From Saltatorellus ferox (GTDB taxonomy: Bacteria; Planctomycetota; UBA1135; GCA-002686595), in contig CP036434.1 in the NCBI GenBank assembly GCA_007751475.1, forward strand, positions 2,108,001 through 2,172,000: a DNA stretch of 64,000 nucleotides, written 5' to 3'. Shown in pieces: positions 25,287 to 34,505 of this stretch (the stretch's first letter is position 1; the number at the start of each line of letters is the position of its first letter). The notes under the pieces were generated by a model that worked only from the letters and a program-made list of their open reading frames with translations, was not told the origin of the DNA and ran no database searches. The translations under genes and the position numbers were made by a program.

Positions 25287-26450
25287 ATGACTGCAACCCG
25301 CACCCTGAAGACTCTGTCCGACCTGGACCTGATGCTCGACCGCCTCGCGGACGACCCCGAGGGGTTCGCCGCGAAGGCGAAGCGTCGCGCGCAAGACTGG
25401 AACCGGAAAGAGTATGACCTCGAGCTTCGCGACCCTTCCTCCTGGAAGAACGCCGCCTCCTCCGCTCGCCCGGACCGCGACAACCGCGTCGCGTCCATCG
25501 AGGAGCAGCTCCGGACCGAGATCGACATGATCACGATCATGGATCGCGAGGAAGAGGCTCGTCACGCTCGCCGGATCGAGTTTGCCCGCCTCCGCCTCGA
25601 GCATTCCCTGAATCGTCACAGGCTGACGGAAGAGGAGATCGCTGGCAAGGCGCTCTACTCGCCGACGACCTACCGCAACGTGTGCGAGCAGAACTGCGAG
25701 CTTCCGGCGGAAGTCTGCCGTCGCTGGGTGGAACTCCATCATCTGCGGACGGAGCTGGTCGAGCGGAACCTCTACCTCGCCGTCATCAACGTCGAGCGCT
25801 ACGCCCACCTCGGCATCGCGCGCCTGGACCTGATCCAGGAGGGCTCCGCTGCGCTCTTCCGCGCCGTGGACGGCTTCGACTGGCGCCGTGGGCTCCTCTT
25901 CCGGACCTACGCGGTGCACTGGCTGAACCAGGCCTACCGCAGCTACCTGTACAACAACGGACAAACCGTTCGCGTGCCGGTGTACCTGCAGAAGGCGATG
26001 AAGCACGTTCGTCGCGCCCAGAACAAGCTCGGTCCCGACGCATCGATCGCCGCCATCGCCGAAGAGGCCGATCTCGGTGAGCACCTCGTCGAGAGCGCGC
26101 TGGCGGCGAGCCGTTCGACCATGTCGATCGACTCTCCGTTCGGCACGGGCGACTCGACCAACAACCTGGCCGAGGTCCTCGGAGCGGCCGACGAGTCCGG
26201 CGTTTACTCGGTCACGATGGAGGACAGCACGCTGGAGGACGGCATCCACGGCGCGATGGACCGCCTCTCCGAGCGCGAGCGCTTCGTCATCGAGATGCGC
26301 TTCGGGATCAACCGGGAGCGTGAGCACACGCTCAGCGAGGTCGCGAAGGAGCTGGGTGTCAGCCTCGAACGAGTTCGCCAGATTCAGGTCCGAGCGATCA
26401 ACAAGATGAAGACCCCGGGTCTTCGGAAAGCGATCGACCCGTTCCTGTAG
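25287..26450 (+). CDS. RNA polymerase sigma factor, sigma-70 family
   Basis: A 387-residue sigma factor. Region 2 spans about 155-222 (RNLYLAVINVERYAHLG, DLIQEGSAALFRAVDGFDWRRG, FRTYAVHWLNQAYRSYLYNN), region 3 about 225-300, and region 4 about 318-380 with the helix-turn-helix TLSEVAKELGVSLERVRQIQ. The domain layout is that of group 2/3 (RpoD-like) factors, not the small ECF type. The ~120-residue N-terminal stretch is unlike region 1.1 of RpoD. I chose ATG 25287 because GGAGA sits 6-7 bases upstream and the longer frame is Pro/Arg-rich. No anti-sigma gene is adjacent. Confidence 0.9.
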   Translation: MTATRTLKTLSDLDLMLDRLADDPEGFAAKAKRRAQDWNRKEYDLELRDPSSWKNAASSARPDRDNRVASIEEQLRTEIDMITIMDREEEARHARRIEFARLRLEHSLNRHRLTEEEIAGKALYSPTTYRNVCEQNCELPAEVCRRWVELHHLRTELVERNLYLAVINVERYAHLGIARLDLIQEGSAALFRAVDGFDWRRGLLFRTYAVHWLNQAYRSYLYNNGQTVRVPVYLQKAMKHVRRAQNKLGPDASIAAIAEEADLGEHLVESALAASRSTMSIDSPFGTGDSTNNLAEVLGAADESGVYSVTMEDSTLEDGIHGAMDRLSERERFVIEMRFGINREREHTLSEVAKELGVSLERVRQIQVRAINKMKTPGLRKAIDPFL

Positions 26451-26481
26451 CGAACGGCGGCGATTCGATCGCCTCCAGTGA

Positions 26482-26519
26482 AACGAGCCCCGCGACCGTC
26501 TTCGGTCGCGGGGCTCGTT
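26482..26519. terminator. Bidirectional intrinsic-type terminator
   Basis: A perfect 17-bp stem (26482-26498 pairs with 26503-26519) with loop TCTT. It lies between the convergent stops of the sigma-factor gene (26450) and the pilin-like gene (26540). The plus-strand stem ends in GTTC and the minus-strand stem in GTTTC, so U-tracts are short. Confidence 0.8.
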
Positions 26520-26539
26520 CGCATGACGCGGTGCCCGCT

Positions 26540-29140
26540 CTACGGAACCGGCAGCGGCGCAGGCAGCGTGCCCACGAACCGGAGTCCGAGGTCCTGCTCG
26601 TCGCGGATGTCGAGCACGTCCTTGCCGCGCGAGTCGTAGTAGAGCTGGAGGCCCCGCGGGGCGAGCAGGCCCACGTCCGCCGCCAGGAGCGCTCCCTGGA
26701 CGCGCATCGCGCCGTTCGTTCCTTCGCTCGGACTCCTCGGCAAGAGACCGAAGATGCTGTTGGCGCTATAGACCGTCGCGTCCAGCTTCACGGGCTCGCT
26801 GGAGTCGCGGGCCATGAGGCTGTCCTGGATCATGCTCCTGAGGATGTCCGGGTCCATCCAGGAGTCCGTGGGCTCCAGCGTCGTGACGGCCGCTTCCCGC
26901 CCTGTCGTCGGGAAGAGAATCGGATCCGTCGGATCGTCGGGGTCCGCGAGCGTCAGCTTGGTGGTGTCCCAGCCGGTCACACCCTCTTCCATGACCCAGA
27001 GGCCCTTGGAATCGTCGAAATAGCCGTCCTTGTTCTGAATCGGTACGGGGTCGCCGGGTCCGAACTGATAGTAGCGAGCCGCGTAGTCAGGCCCCATGTA
27101 GCCAGGGTTCGAGTACGTCGGCGTGTGCCAGACCATGGTCGTCACGTCGACGTCCGTGAACTGGGGCGGGTCGTACGACGTGTAGACCGTCTTCGGCACC
27201 TCGTCGTAGTAGTCGAGCACCTGGTCCACGTTCTCGACGGGGACCGTGCCGGTTTGCTGCCACTCGTACTTGTCCTTCATCGTCGTGCCGACCTGAACCT
27301 GCTCGGACCAGGAGTTGTCGTACGGAGGATCCAGCGTGCTGGCGTGGAAGACGGTCTCGTAGATCGGCACTTCTTCCTGTCCGACGAGCACGCTGCCGTA
27401 CACGGGCTTGTCCCAGAAGGTTCCGTTCGGCACCGACTTGTAGACGGGCACCTGCTCGATCTCGATCGTCTCGATGAAGATCTCCTGCGAGGTCGCGGTC
27501 GTCGACGGGACCAGAACCGGCTTGCCCGGAAGCGTCGGCTGGGTCTTGACCCACTCCTTGCCGTTGAACGCGGCGGCTTGCTCGAGCGTGAAGTTCCACT
27601 TGTCCGAGTCGCTTCCGCTGACGACCCCGCTCTCCTGCCACTGCGGACGGTAGATGTCTCCCAGGACCACGTTGCCACCCGCCGTGAGGCCGAGTGAGTT
27701 CGCCTGGCCCGAGGGGCTGATGCCGAACTGGCGCTGGCCGCTCACGATCGCATCGTTGTACTCGAGGTCTCCGAGAACGTAGATGTTGCCCCGGACCCAG
27801 AGTGAACCTTGCCCCTCGATCTTGCCGGAGATGATGAGGTCTCCGTCGATGGCGACGGACCCATCGATCCTGATGGGATCGAGTTCGGTCCCGGTCAGGA
27901 CCACGTTGCCCTGATTGCTGGCGCCGAGGTCGGTCTCGGTGCCGGCGAGGAGCGCGCTTGCGCCGGCCGCGGTCGTGACCTGGGAACCAGGGGCGCTCAG
28001 GCCGATCCTTCCGCCCGTCACGGCACCCGTGAATCCGGCGGTGGTGGCCGCAAATTCGTTGTCGTCGACGGTCCGGTTGCCCGCACCATCCGTGGTGAGG
28101 TCGCCCGTTGCGAGGTCGATGCCGCCGTCATCACGGAAGGGCAGCGGGAATGTGCCCGGCATCTCGCCATCGATCTGCTCGGTCGCGTCCAGATAGTTGA
28201 GATAGAGGTTCTCGAACGGAGCCGGTGCCCCGGGATCGGCCGGCGAGAGGTCCTGGAGGTTCAGGTTTCCAAAGGCGTCCGCGAGCACTCGGCCTTCGGT
28301 ATCGAGTTCAGCGGCCTTCAGGTTGAGCGCACCCCAGTCGGCGATCGGGTTGCCGTGCTCGTCCGTGCCGTTCCCGCCCAGATAGAGCGTTCCTGCGATC
28401 GTGGAGTCCGGATCGGATCGGAACATGAAGCTCTCGATCGAGCCGACGCGTGCACGCCCGGGGCCCGCCGGGCCAGCCAGCCCACCCATGCCGTACACGC
28501 GCTCGACGTCGTCGATCTCCGTGTGGCACATGATGCAGTTGATGTTGTTGGCGAGGAGCGCAAAGTCGAGGCCACGCCAGGTCGGTGCGTCGATCGAGAA
28601 CACGTCCGTGACCGTGTGCCTGAGCCGCCGCTGGCCCTCGGTGGTCGTTGTGACAGAAGTGACGAAGAGGGAGATCACCCGGCCATCGTCTTCGCGGTGC
28701 ACCAAGACAGAGTTGACGGTGGTGTCGCCGAGGACGAGCTCACCAGCCCCGTTCTGCGGCAGACCGATCTGATTCGTGTAGTCGATGGGAGCCGGTACGA
28801 GCCCCGCCTGATCGGTCAGCCCGAGCCCGTCCATGTGGTTGCGGAGCGTCAGCAGCGTCGTGTCGGCGCCGCCGAGGGTCTGGGCGTAGCTTCCCCAGAT
28901 CGACTGCGCCGCGAGGCGGTTCACGCTGCTCGCCGAACGCTTGATCTCGAAGCGTCCCGAGCGCGTCGCCGCGGCCCTCGAGTCATCCGACGCGGTATTC
29001 AGGAAGGCCGCGAGGAGGGTCGAGAGGACGGCCAAGAGGATGATCGCCGTCATGAGGGAGCTGCCTCGGCGACTCGAGCCGAAAAGCGTGGAGCGGTCGT
29101 CCTCGGGACGAGTCCGTGCGTTGCGCGAAATGTATGGCAT
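26540..29140 (-). CDS. Large pilin-like exported protein with single haem-c motif (paralogue A)
   Basis: An 866-residue protein that I do not recognise as a named family. The N-terminus SRRGSSLMTAIILLAVLSTL (23-42) resembles PilX-type minor pilins: a basic stretch, a Gly, then one hydrophobic helix. The Glu at +5 of classical pilins is absent. A single CIMCH motif (C202, C205, H206) within LLANNINCIMCHTEIDD matches the c-type haem consensus and is conserved in the paralogue. Residues about 411-470 (GNVVLTG..IRIDGSVAIDGDLIISGKIEG) look like a beta-solenoid, as in bactofilins. Residues about 540-640 contain repeated VP(V/I)Y(K/E) strands. I chose ATG 29140 since upstream residues of the longer frame are non-hydrophobic and unlike the paralogue. 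Confidence 0.7.
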   Translation of the reverse strand: MPYISRNARTRPEDDRSTLFGSSRRGSSLMTAIILLAVLSTLLAAFLNTASDDSRAAATRSGRFEIKRSASSVNRLAAQSIWGSYAQTLGGADTTLLTLRNHMDGLGLTDQAGLVPAPIDYTNQIGLPQNGAGELVLGDTTVNSVLVHREDDGRVISLFVTSVTTTTEGQRRLRHTVTDVFSIDAPTWRGLDFALLANNINCIMCHTEIDDVERVYGMGGLAGPAGPGRARVGSIESFMFRSDPDSTIAGTLYLGGNGTDEHGNPIADWGALNLKAAELDTEGRVLADAFGNLNLQDLSPADPGAPAPFENLYLNYLDATEQIDGEMPGTFPLPFRDDGGIDLATGDLTTDGAGNRTVDDNEFAATTAGFTGAVTGGRIGLSAPGSQVTTAAGASALLAGTETDLGASNQGNVVLTGTELDPIRIDGSVAIDGDLIISGKIEGQGSLWVRGNIYVLGDLEYNDAIVSGQRQFGISPSGQANSLGLTAGGNVVLGDIYRPQWQESGVVSGSDSDKWNFTLEQAAAFNGKEWVKTQPTLPGKPVLVPSTTATSQEIFIETIEIEQVPVYKSVPNGTFWDKPVYGSVLVGQEEVPIYETVFHASTLDPPYDNSWSEQVQVGTTMKDKYEWQQTGTVPVENVDQVLDYYDEVPKTVYTSYDPPQFTDVDVTTMVWHTPTYSNPGYMGPDYAARYYQFGPGDPVPIQNKDGYFDDSKGLWVMEEGVTGWDTTKLTLADPDDPTDPILFPTTGREAAVTTLEPTDSWMDPDILRSMIQDSLMARDSSEPVKLDATVYSANSIFGLLPRSPSEGTNGAMRVQGALLAADVGLLAPRGLQLYYDSRGKDVLDIRDEQDLGLRFVGTLPAPLPVP

Positions 29141-29274
29141 GGTCAGGGGGGAGGCTTGCCCTGTCGGCAGGAATGGCGGTCCATCCAAGTCATCGGCCGG
29201 ACCGGGATCCCGATGGGAGCGCAACTCGATTCGTGCCATCAACGCCCTGTGAGCGTCTCTGTCCGGTCCACGCT

Positions 29275-29964
29275 CTAGTCCAGACCTGACTCAGCCTGCG
29301 ACGCGTCACCCAGTCCGAGTCGGTCCAGCAGCGCCCGGAGGTCGTCCGGCCAGGGGGCTTCCAGCTCGAGCGGGAGGGGCTCGGGGAGAGTCAGCTTCCT
29401 CGCGTGCAGGGCCTGCCGAGGGTGAAGCGAGCACAGCTCGTGCCGGTACCACTCTTCGCCGACGAGGGAGTGCCCCAGGGACGAAAGATGAATGCGGATC
29501 TGGTGGGTACGCCCCGTCGCGATGTCCGCTCGAAGGGCGGCGAAGCCGCCAGCGCGCGCCAGCACCTCGAATCGCGAGCGCGCGTGGCGGCCAGCGGCCG
29601 TGACGCCCAGCCGCCCCTCGGCCACGTGGCCAACCGGCCTCTCGCAGAGGAACGACTCCCACTCCGGTTCCCCGTGGACCACCGCGAGGTAGCTCTTCCG
29701 GGCCGCGCTGTCGGCCATCCCCTGCTTGAGCCGCTCGACGAGTTCCTTGCGCGTCGTGAAGAGATTCACGCCGCTGGTGTCCGCATCCAGCTGGTGCACC
29801 GCCCAGACCCGTCCTCCGTGGCGCTGCATGAGCGCGAACTGAAGACAGTCTTCGTCGTCCAGCGTCCGCCCGGAGGTCGGCAGATCAGGGCACTTGTCGA
29901 CCGCGAGGATCCCGTCCCGCTCCAGAAGAATTCGCTCTTCGAGGGCCGTTCCCGAGAGCCTCAA
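29275..29964 (-). CDS. RluA-family RNA pseudouridine synthase
   Basis: A 229-residue enzyme that isomerises uridine to pseudouridine in rRNA or tRNA. The catalytic motif is HQLDADTSGVNLF with the nucleophilic Asp at position 60; Gln replaces the usual Arg of HRLD. GRTHQIRIHLSSLGHSLVGE is the second family signature. No S4 domain is present, as in RluA/TruC-type members. The ATG overlaps the stop of the upstream acetyltransferase gene (ATGA). It sits between the two pilin-like paralogues, with no evident functional link to them. Confidence 0.9.
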   Translation of the reverse strand: MRLSGTALEERILLERDGILAVDKCPDLPTSGRTLDDEDCLQFALMQRHGGRVWAVHQLDADTSGVNLFTTRKELVERLKQGMADSAARKSYLAVVHGEPEWESFLCERPVGHVAEGRLGVTAAGRHARSRFEVLARAGGFAALRADIATGRTHQIRIHLSSLGHSLVGEEWYRHELCSLHPRQALHARKLTLPEPLPLELEAPWPDDLRALLDRLGLGDASQAESGLD

Positions 29965-30533
29965 GACGGGCTCCCCTGGACGTGGAACGTGTGCCGAAGG
30001 AACGCCACGCCTTCTTCGTCCACGCGCTCGACGACCACGGGATGGCGGTCCGCCAGGGCGGCCGTCCAGAACGCCATCGCCGGCAGATTTCCGGGCAGCA
30101 CGTCGAGGCTCCAGCTTCCAGGGTGCTGCGCGAAGAGGCGCTCCAGCGCCGCCGTCCCCGTCCCGCGGCGGCGCTCCGACTCTTCGATGAAGTACTCGTA
30201 GAGGAGGAAGTCGGTCGGCGACCCGAGCGCCTCCGCGTACGCTTTCCCGCAGACCAGCGCAAAGCCCACCTCGCGCGAATTGACCTCGCGCGAATCGGCA
30301 CCGCGCGGATCATCACCGCGCGGATCATCACAGCGCCGTTCGATGAGCCAGGCCGCCAGCAGGCCGGGCGTCTCCACCCAGTCGGTCTGCAGGCGGTGGG
30401 CCGTATCCACGGTGGGGTTCGACCGCGCCAGGACGGCGAGGAGCTTCGTGTACATCCCCTGCAGCCGCTCCATGTCCTGGAGCGTTCCGGCGCGCAGGGC
30501 GACTCCTTGGTCCCGCTTGGGCTCGAGTGCCAT
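29961..30533 (-). CDS. GNAT-family N-acetyltransferase with internal minisatellite
   Basis: A 190-residue GNAT protein. The acetyl-CoA-binding motif A is ERRRGTGTAALERLF (120-134), preceded by YEYFIEES and followed by NLPAMAFWTAAL. Substrate unknown. Residues about 69-90 (DDPRGDDPRGADSREVNSRE) come from a 15-bp tandem repeat at about 30269-30331, kept in frame, which expands a loop between strands. It is translationally coupled to the downstream pseudouridine synthase. Confidence 0.75.
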   Translation of the reverse strand: MALEPKRDQGVALRAGTLQDMERLQGMYTKLLAVLARSNPTVDTAHRLQTDWVETPGLLAAWLIERRCDDPRGDDPRGADSREVNSREVGFALVCGKAYAEALGSPTDFLLYEYFIEESERRRGTGTAALERLFAQHPGSWSLDVLPGNLPAMAFWTAALADRHPVVVERVDEEGVAFLRHTFHVQGSPS

Positions 30534-30588
30534 GGCCGGAACGATAGCACGGCGGGCGGAGCGCCGGGAGCGCTCTGCCCACAGGATG

Positions 30589-33183
30589 TCATGGTCGCGG
30601 TGCCGGGACGCTCCCCTGGAGCGTGAGCGACATTTTCGATTCGTCTCGGATGTCGAGGACGCTCTGGCTACGCGGGTCGTAGAGCAGTTCGGTCCCCGCC
30701 GGCCCCAGGAGCCCGACGTCCGCTGCGAGGATGGAGCCCTCCACGCGGAAGGCGCCGTTGGTCCCCTCCGAAGGACTGTTCGGCACGAGCCCGAAGACGC
30801 TGTTCGAGCTGTAGATCGTCGCGTCCACCGTCAGCGGCCGATTCGGATCCCGCGCCTCGAGCGCCTCGGTGATCAGCCCGCGCAGGATGTCGGAGTCCAT
30901 CCAGCCACCGGTGGGTTCCAGCGTCTCGATGACGGCGGCCGGTCTTCCCGCGGGGAAGAGCGTCGGATCGGCCGGGTCGTTCGGGTCGGCGATGGTGAGC
31001 TTGGACGCGTCCCAGGCGTCGACGCGCTCGTCCGTCAGCCAGAGCTGCGTGGCCGGATCGAAGTATCCCTCGACGTTCTGCACCGGCACGGGGTCGCCCT
31101 CGCCGAGCGCGTAGTAGCGCGGGATGAAGTTCGGCCCCCTGTACTCGGGGTTCGGATGCTGCGGACGCTGCATCTCGAAGACCGGCTCGGTCGTCGTCTC
31201 GAAGCGGCGGGGCGAGTAGGGAACCTGCTCGGTCACCACGACCTCGGTGTAGCCCGTGACGACATCTTCGAAGATCGCTTCCCTTCGCGTGCCCGTCTGC
31301 TGGCGCTCCATGATCGGAACGCTGCGGGTTCCGACCTGGCGCCGCTCGTACGTCGGCGTTCCGTAAGGCGCGGGTCGGGTCGAGGGGATCGTCACCGTCT
31401 CGTAGACGGGCTCCTCGCGTGTGCCGATCTGGACGTTCGCGAACACCGGAACCTCGCGGGTGCGTCCCGTGTCTCGACGCTCGGTCACCGGGCGCTGCTC
31501 GGTGCGCGGGACGGACTGGAAGAGCTCGCGCTGCACGTCCCGGGTGCCGACCTGGACGCTGACCAGCTGGCCCGGGAGCGTCGGCTGGGTCTTGATCCAC
31601 TCGCGACGGTTGAAGACCGCCGTCTGCTCCAGCGTGAAGTTCCACGTGCCGGACGGCGTGCCGTCGACGGCCGCGCCCTCACCCCACTGGGGACGGAACG
31701 GATCGCCGATGACCACGTTGCCACCCGCCGTCATGGCGAGAGCGTTCGAGACCCCGCGCGGTGAGATGCCGAACTGCCGATCGCTGCCGGACATCATGTC
31801 GGCGTACTCCAGGTCGCCGCGCACGTAGATGTTGCCCCGGACCCAGAGCGACCCCGTCCCTTCGATGGGCCCCGAGATGATGAGGTCGCCGTCGATCGCC
31901 ACGTCGCCGTTGATCCGAATCGGCCGGGAGTCCGTGCCCGTCAGAACCACGTTGCCCTCGGTCACCGCGCCGAGGCCCGTATCGGTTCCCGCCACGAGCG
32001 CGCGGGCCGCCGCATCGGTCGTGATCCTGTCGCCCGGGGCGATCACGCTGATCGCGCCGCCGGAGAGCGTGCCGTTGTACGAGGCCACCGTGCCGGCGAA
32101 CTCGTTGTCGTCGACGATCCGGTTGTCCGCTCCGGCGGGCGTCGGCGTCCCGGTCGCGGGATCGAATCCGCCGTCGTCCCGGAAGGGAGGAGGGAAGCGG
32201 TCGGGCAGGGTCCCGTCGACCTGGCTCGCCTGGGCGAGGTAGTCGACGTAGAGGTTCTGGTAGGGGATCGGGGACGCCATATCTGCCGGGACGAGGTCCG
32301 TCTCGACGAGGCCGCCGTAGCCGTCCTCGATCAGCCGGCCGGAACCGTCGAGTGCGGCGCCCTTCAGCGGCAGGTGGGCCCAGTCCGTGATCGGTCGTCC
32401 ATCGGCGTCGATCGCGGGGCCGCCGAGGTACAGCGTGCCTGCGATCGTCGAGTCAGGGTCTTCCCGGAACTGGAAGCTCTCGATGGAGCCGACGCGAGCG
32501 CGCTGGAACTCTCCGGCGTCGAGCATGGCCGTTCCCGCGTAGATGCGGCGCGCATCGTCCACGTGCGTGTGGCACATGATGCAGTTGATGTTGTTCGCGA
32601 GGAGCGTGTAGTCGAGGCCGTCCCAGCGCGCGGGCTCCAGCGCGAAGACGTCGGTCTCCTGGGTCGCGACGTCCGCGTGACTCCGCTCGATGCCGCGGCG
32701 AGTCCGGGGCAGCGTCGTCACGATGAGGCGAGTCGCCCGAGCCTCGTCGACGCGGTGCACGAGGACGGAATCGATCTGGACGTTCCCGAAGACGCGGTGG
32801 CCCGCCGCGTCCTGCGCGAGTCCCAGCCGTCCGAGAACTTCGACGCGCGCCGGGTCAGGTCCTGGCGAATGGGGAAATCCCTGGGCGTCCAGGTACGCGC
32901 GCAAGCTGGCGACGGACGGGTCGGCGCCGCCGAGGTTGCGCTGGTAGGAGCTCCACAGGTTCTCTGCCAGAAGCTTGTTCACGCTCCGTCCGGCGCGCGT
33001 GGTCCCAAAGCGGTCTGCCCGCGACATGTTTCCCTCGGACGCGTTGACCGCCAGGCCGAGGAACGCAGCCGCTCCGGACGTGGCGACCGTCAACAGGACG
33101 AGGGACGTAAGGAGAGCGTTTCCCCGGCGAAGGGAATGGCCCGGGGCGAGAGGGCGTCGGTGCGAATGGATACCGTGAATCAT
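30589..33183 (-). CDS. Large pilin-like exported protein with single haem-c motif (paralogue B)
   Basis: An 864-residue paralogue of the protein at 26540-29140, clearly alignable along its length (LLANNINCIMCHT, RARVGSIESF.FR.DPDSTIAGTLYLGG, FGLVPNSPSEGTNGAFRVEG). Its N-terminus, HSLRRGNALLTSLVLLTVAT (16-35), is again a basic stretch plus one hydrophobic helix. The haem-c-like motif is C201-C204-H205. The central region has tandem strands of the form GTR..VP(V/I)(Y/M)E (about residues 545-650), more regular than in paralogue A. I infer export and surface display. Haem attachment would require the cytochrome c maturation machinery, which is not in the window. It is divergent from the decahaem operon. 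Confidence 0.7.
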   Translation of the reverse strand: MIHGIHSHRRPLAPGHSLRRGNALLTSLVLLTVATSGAAAFLGLAVNASEGNMSRADRFGTTRAGRSVNKLLAENLWSSYQRNLGGADPSVASLRAYLDAQGFPHSPGPDPARVEVLGRLGLAQDAAGHRVFGNVQIDSVLVHRVDEARATRLIVTTLPRTRRGIERSHADVATQETDVFALEPARWDGLDYTLLANNINCIMCHTHVDDARRIYAGTAMLDAGEFQRARVGSIESFQFREDPDSTIAGTLYLGGPAIDADGRPITDWAHLPLKGAALDGSGRLIEDGYGGLVETDLVPADMASPIPYQNLYVDYLAQASQVDGTLPDRFPPPFRDDGGFDPATGTPTPAGADNRIVDDNEFAGTVASYNGTLSGGAISVIAPGDRITTDAAARALVAGTDTGLGAVTEGNVVLTGTDSRPIRINGDVAIDGDLIISGPIEGTGSLWVRGNIYVRGDLEYADMMSGSDRQFGISPRGVSNALAMTAGGNVVIGDPFRPQWGEGAAVDGTPSGTWNFTLEQTAVFNRREWIKTQPTLPGQLVSVQVGTRDVQRELFQSVPRTEQRPVTERRDTGRTREVPVFANVQIGTREEPVYETVTIPSTRPAPYGTPTYERRQVGTRSVPIMERQQTGTRREAIFEDVVTGYTEVVVTEQVPYSPRRFETTTEPVFEMQRPQHPNPEYRGPNFIPRYYALGEGDPVPVQNVEGYFDPATQLWLTDERVDAWDASKLTIADPNDPADPTLFPAGRPAAVIETLEPTGGWMDSDILRGLITEALEARDPNRPLTVDATIYSSNSVFGLVPNSPSEGTNGAFRVEGSILAADVGLLGPAGTELLYDPRSQSVLDIRDESKMSLTLQGSVPAPRP

Positions 33184-33398
33184 GGCTGGCAGGAGGCAGG
33201 CGATGGCGAAGAGTTGTCAGTTTGGGACGGGCCGCATCGAGTCCGCAGCGACGGGACGTCCATCGAAAACTACCCTGCTATGGGGGTGCGCACGGTTTTG
33301 GCTGAGAAACCGCGTTCCCTTGCATCGCAAGGCTCGTAGATGGTTCTGCGAGCGCTACATTGAGAGAGCGAACTTCCCCTTCCCCGACAGCTCGCCCC

Positions 33399-34505
33399 AT
33401 GATGACTTCACGGCCTGACATCCTGCCGCAAGGCACGACCGACGACGCCGGCGCTGCCTCTGGCGGGGCTTCTGGCGGGCCTTCTCGAGGGGCCATGCTG
33501 ACGGAGCGGTTCCTCCGCGCTCTCTACCACGACCTCTACGGTCGCGCTCCGCTTCGGTCCGAGCGCCAGGGCTGGCTCGGGAAGCCGCTCGTGGATCTCG
33601 TCGAGGCCGCACTCGTCGATGAGGCGTCCTGGCGCTACTGGCTCGACGTCCAGCTCTACTACTTCATGCTGATCGATCGCTTCGAGCCGGTCGGTACGAG
33701 CCTCGACGAGCTACCAGAGCGGCTTGCGTCGCGGCGCATCAGCCCGCGCGACGCCCTGCATCGAATCGCCCTCACGCCGAGCTTCGAGCTGCGCAATCCC
33801 GGAGCGGACACGTTCGTCACGGTGATCATGGAGCAGTTCTGCGGCATCGAGGTGCAGCGCTCGACCCGAGAGCTGGAGATCGGCAAGTCCGCCTACGACG
33901 GCGGCACCGGAACGTTCCTCGGGTCGAAGGCTTCGAGTCAGTCGGACGTCATCCAGATCGCCGTGACGCACCGCGACGCGGCGCGGCATTTCGTGTCCCG
34001 TGAGTACGAGCGGCTGTTTCGAACGAGGTGCGATCGCAAGCAGGCCGCCCGGTGGGGGAAAGAGATCCAGAAGAGCCCGAACGAGATGTTCGCGCTGTAT
34101 CGCGCGTGGTTTGCCTCGCCGGAGTACGCGGAGCGCGTCGAGCGCGGTGCCCCGCTCTCCAATCAGGTCTGGGTTCGTTCGGTCTACGTCGACCTCGGCG
34201 ATGTGATCGCGCCCGACGAGGAGGTCGAGGCCCTGCGAGGGGCGCTCGATAGCCTCGGGGACCCCGTGCCGCTGCGCTCGCTGATCGTGCGCATGCTGCT
34301 CGACGCGGAGGGAACCCGATCGCCCCGCGGTCCCGAGATCGGCGAGCCCGGACCGTGGATCGACGCGACGTTCGACCGGCTCCTGGGACGTCAGCCCACG
34401 GACATGGAGCGCACCCAGTTTCTCAAGGTGTGCGAGGACGGCCCGGACGGGCCGGAACTCGTGCTCTACACTCTCTTGACCTCGCCGGAGTATCAGATCG
34501 CATGA
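33399..34505 (+). CDS. DUF1549/DUF1553-like protein of unknown function
   Basis: A 368-residue protein, first gene of the decahaem operon. It is mostly helical, with repeated elements of the kind LTERFLRALYHDLYGRAPL and FDRLLGRQPTDMERTQFLK, ending LLTSPEYQIA. These short elements recall the cytochrome-associated DUF1549/DUF1553 proteins of planctomycetes (RLLGR.PT...E..LL.SPEF), although the match is partial. No signal peptide or metal motif is visible. There is an ATGATG at the start; I used the first ATG. Its stop overlaps the ATG of the next gene (ATGA). Confidence 0.6.
   Translation: MMTSRPDILPQGTTDDAGAASGGASGGPSRGAMLTERFLRALYHDLYGRAPLRSERQGWLGKPLVDLVEAALVDEASWRYWLDVQLYYFMLIDRFEPVGTSLDELPERLASRRISPRDALHRIALTPSFELRNPGADTFVTVIMEQFCGIEVQRSTRELEIGKSAYDGGTGTFLGSKASSQSDVIQIAVTHRDAARHFVSREYERLFRTRCDRKQAARWGKEIQKSPNEMFALYRAWFASPEYAERVERGAPLSNQVWVRSVYVDLGDVIAPDEEVEALRGALDSLGDPVPLRSLIVRMLLDAEGTRSPRGPEIGEPGPWIDATFDRLLGRQPTDMERTQFLKVCEDGPDGPELVLYTLLTSPEYQIA

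Noticed and set aside
26540-33183. The pilin-like proteins as classical type IV pilins
   Set aside because: They lack the Glu at position +5 and are several times too large, so I describe them only as pilin-like.
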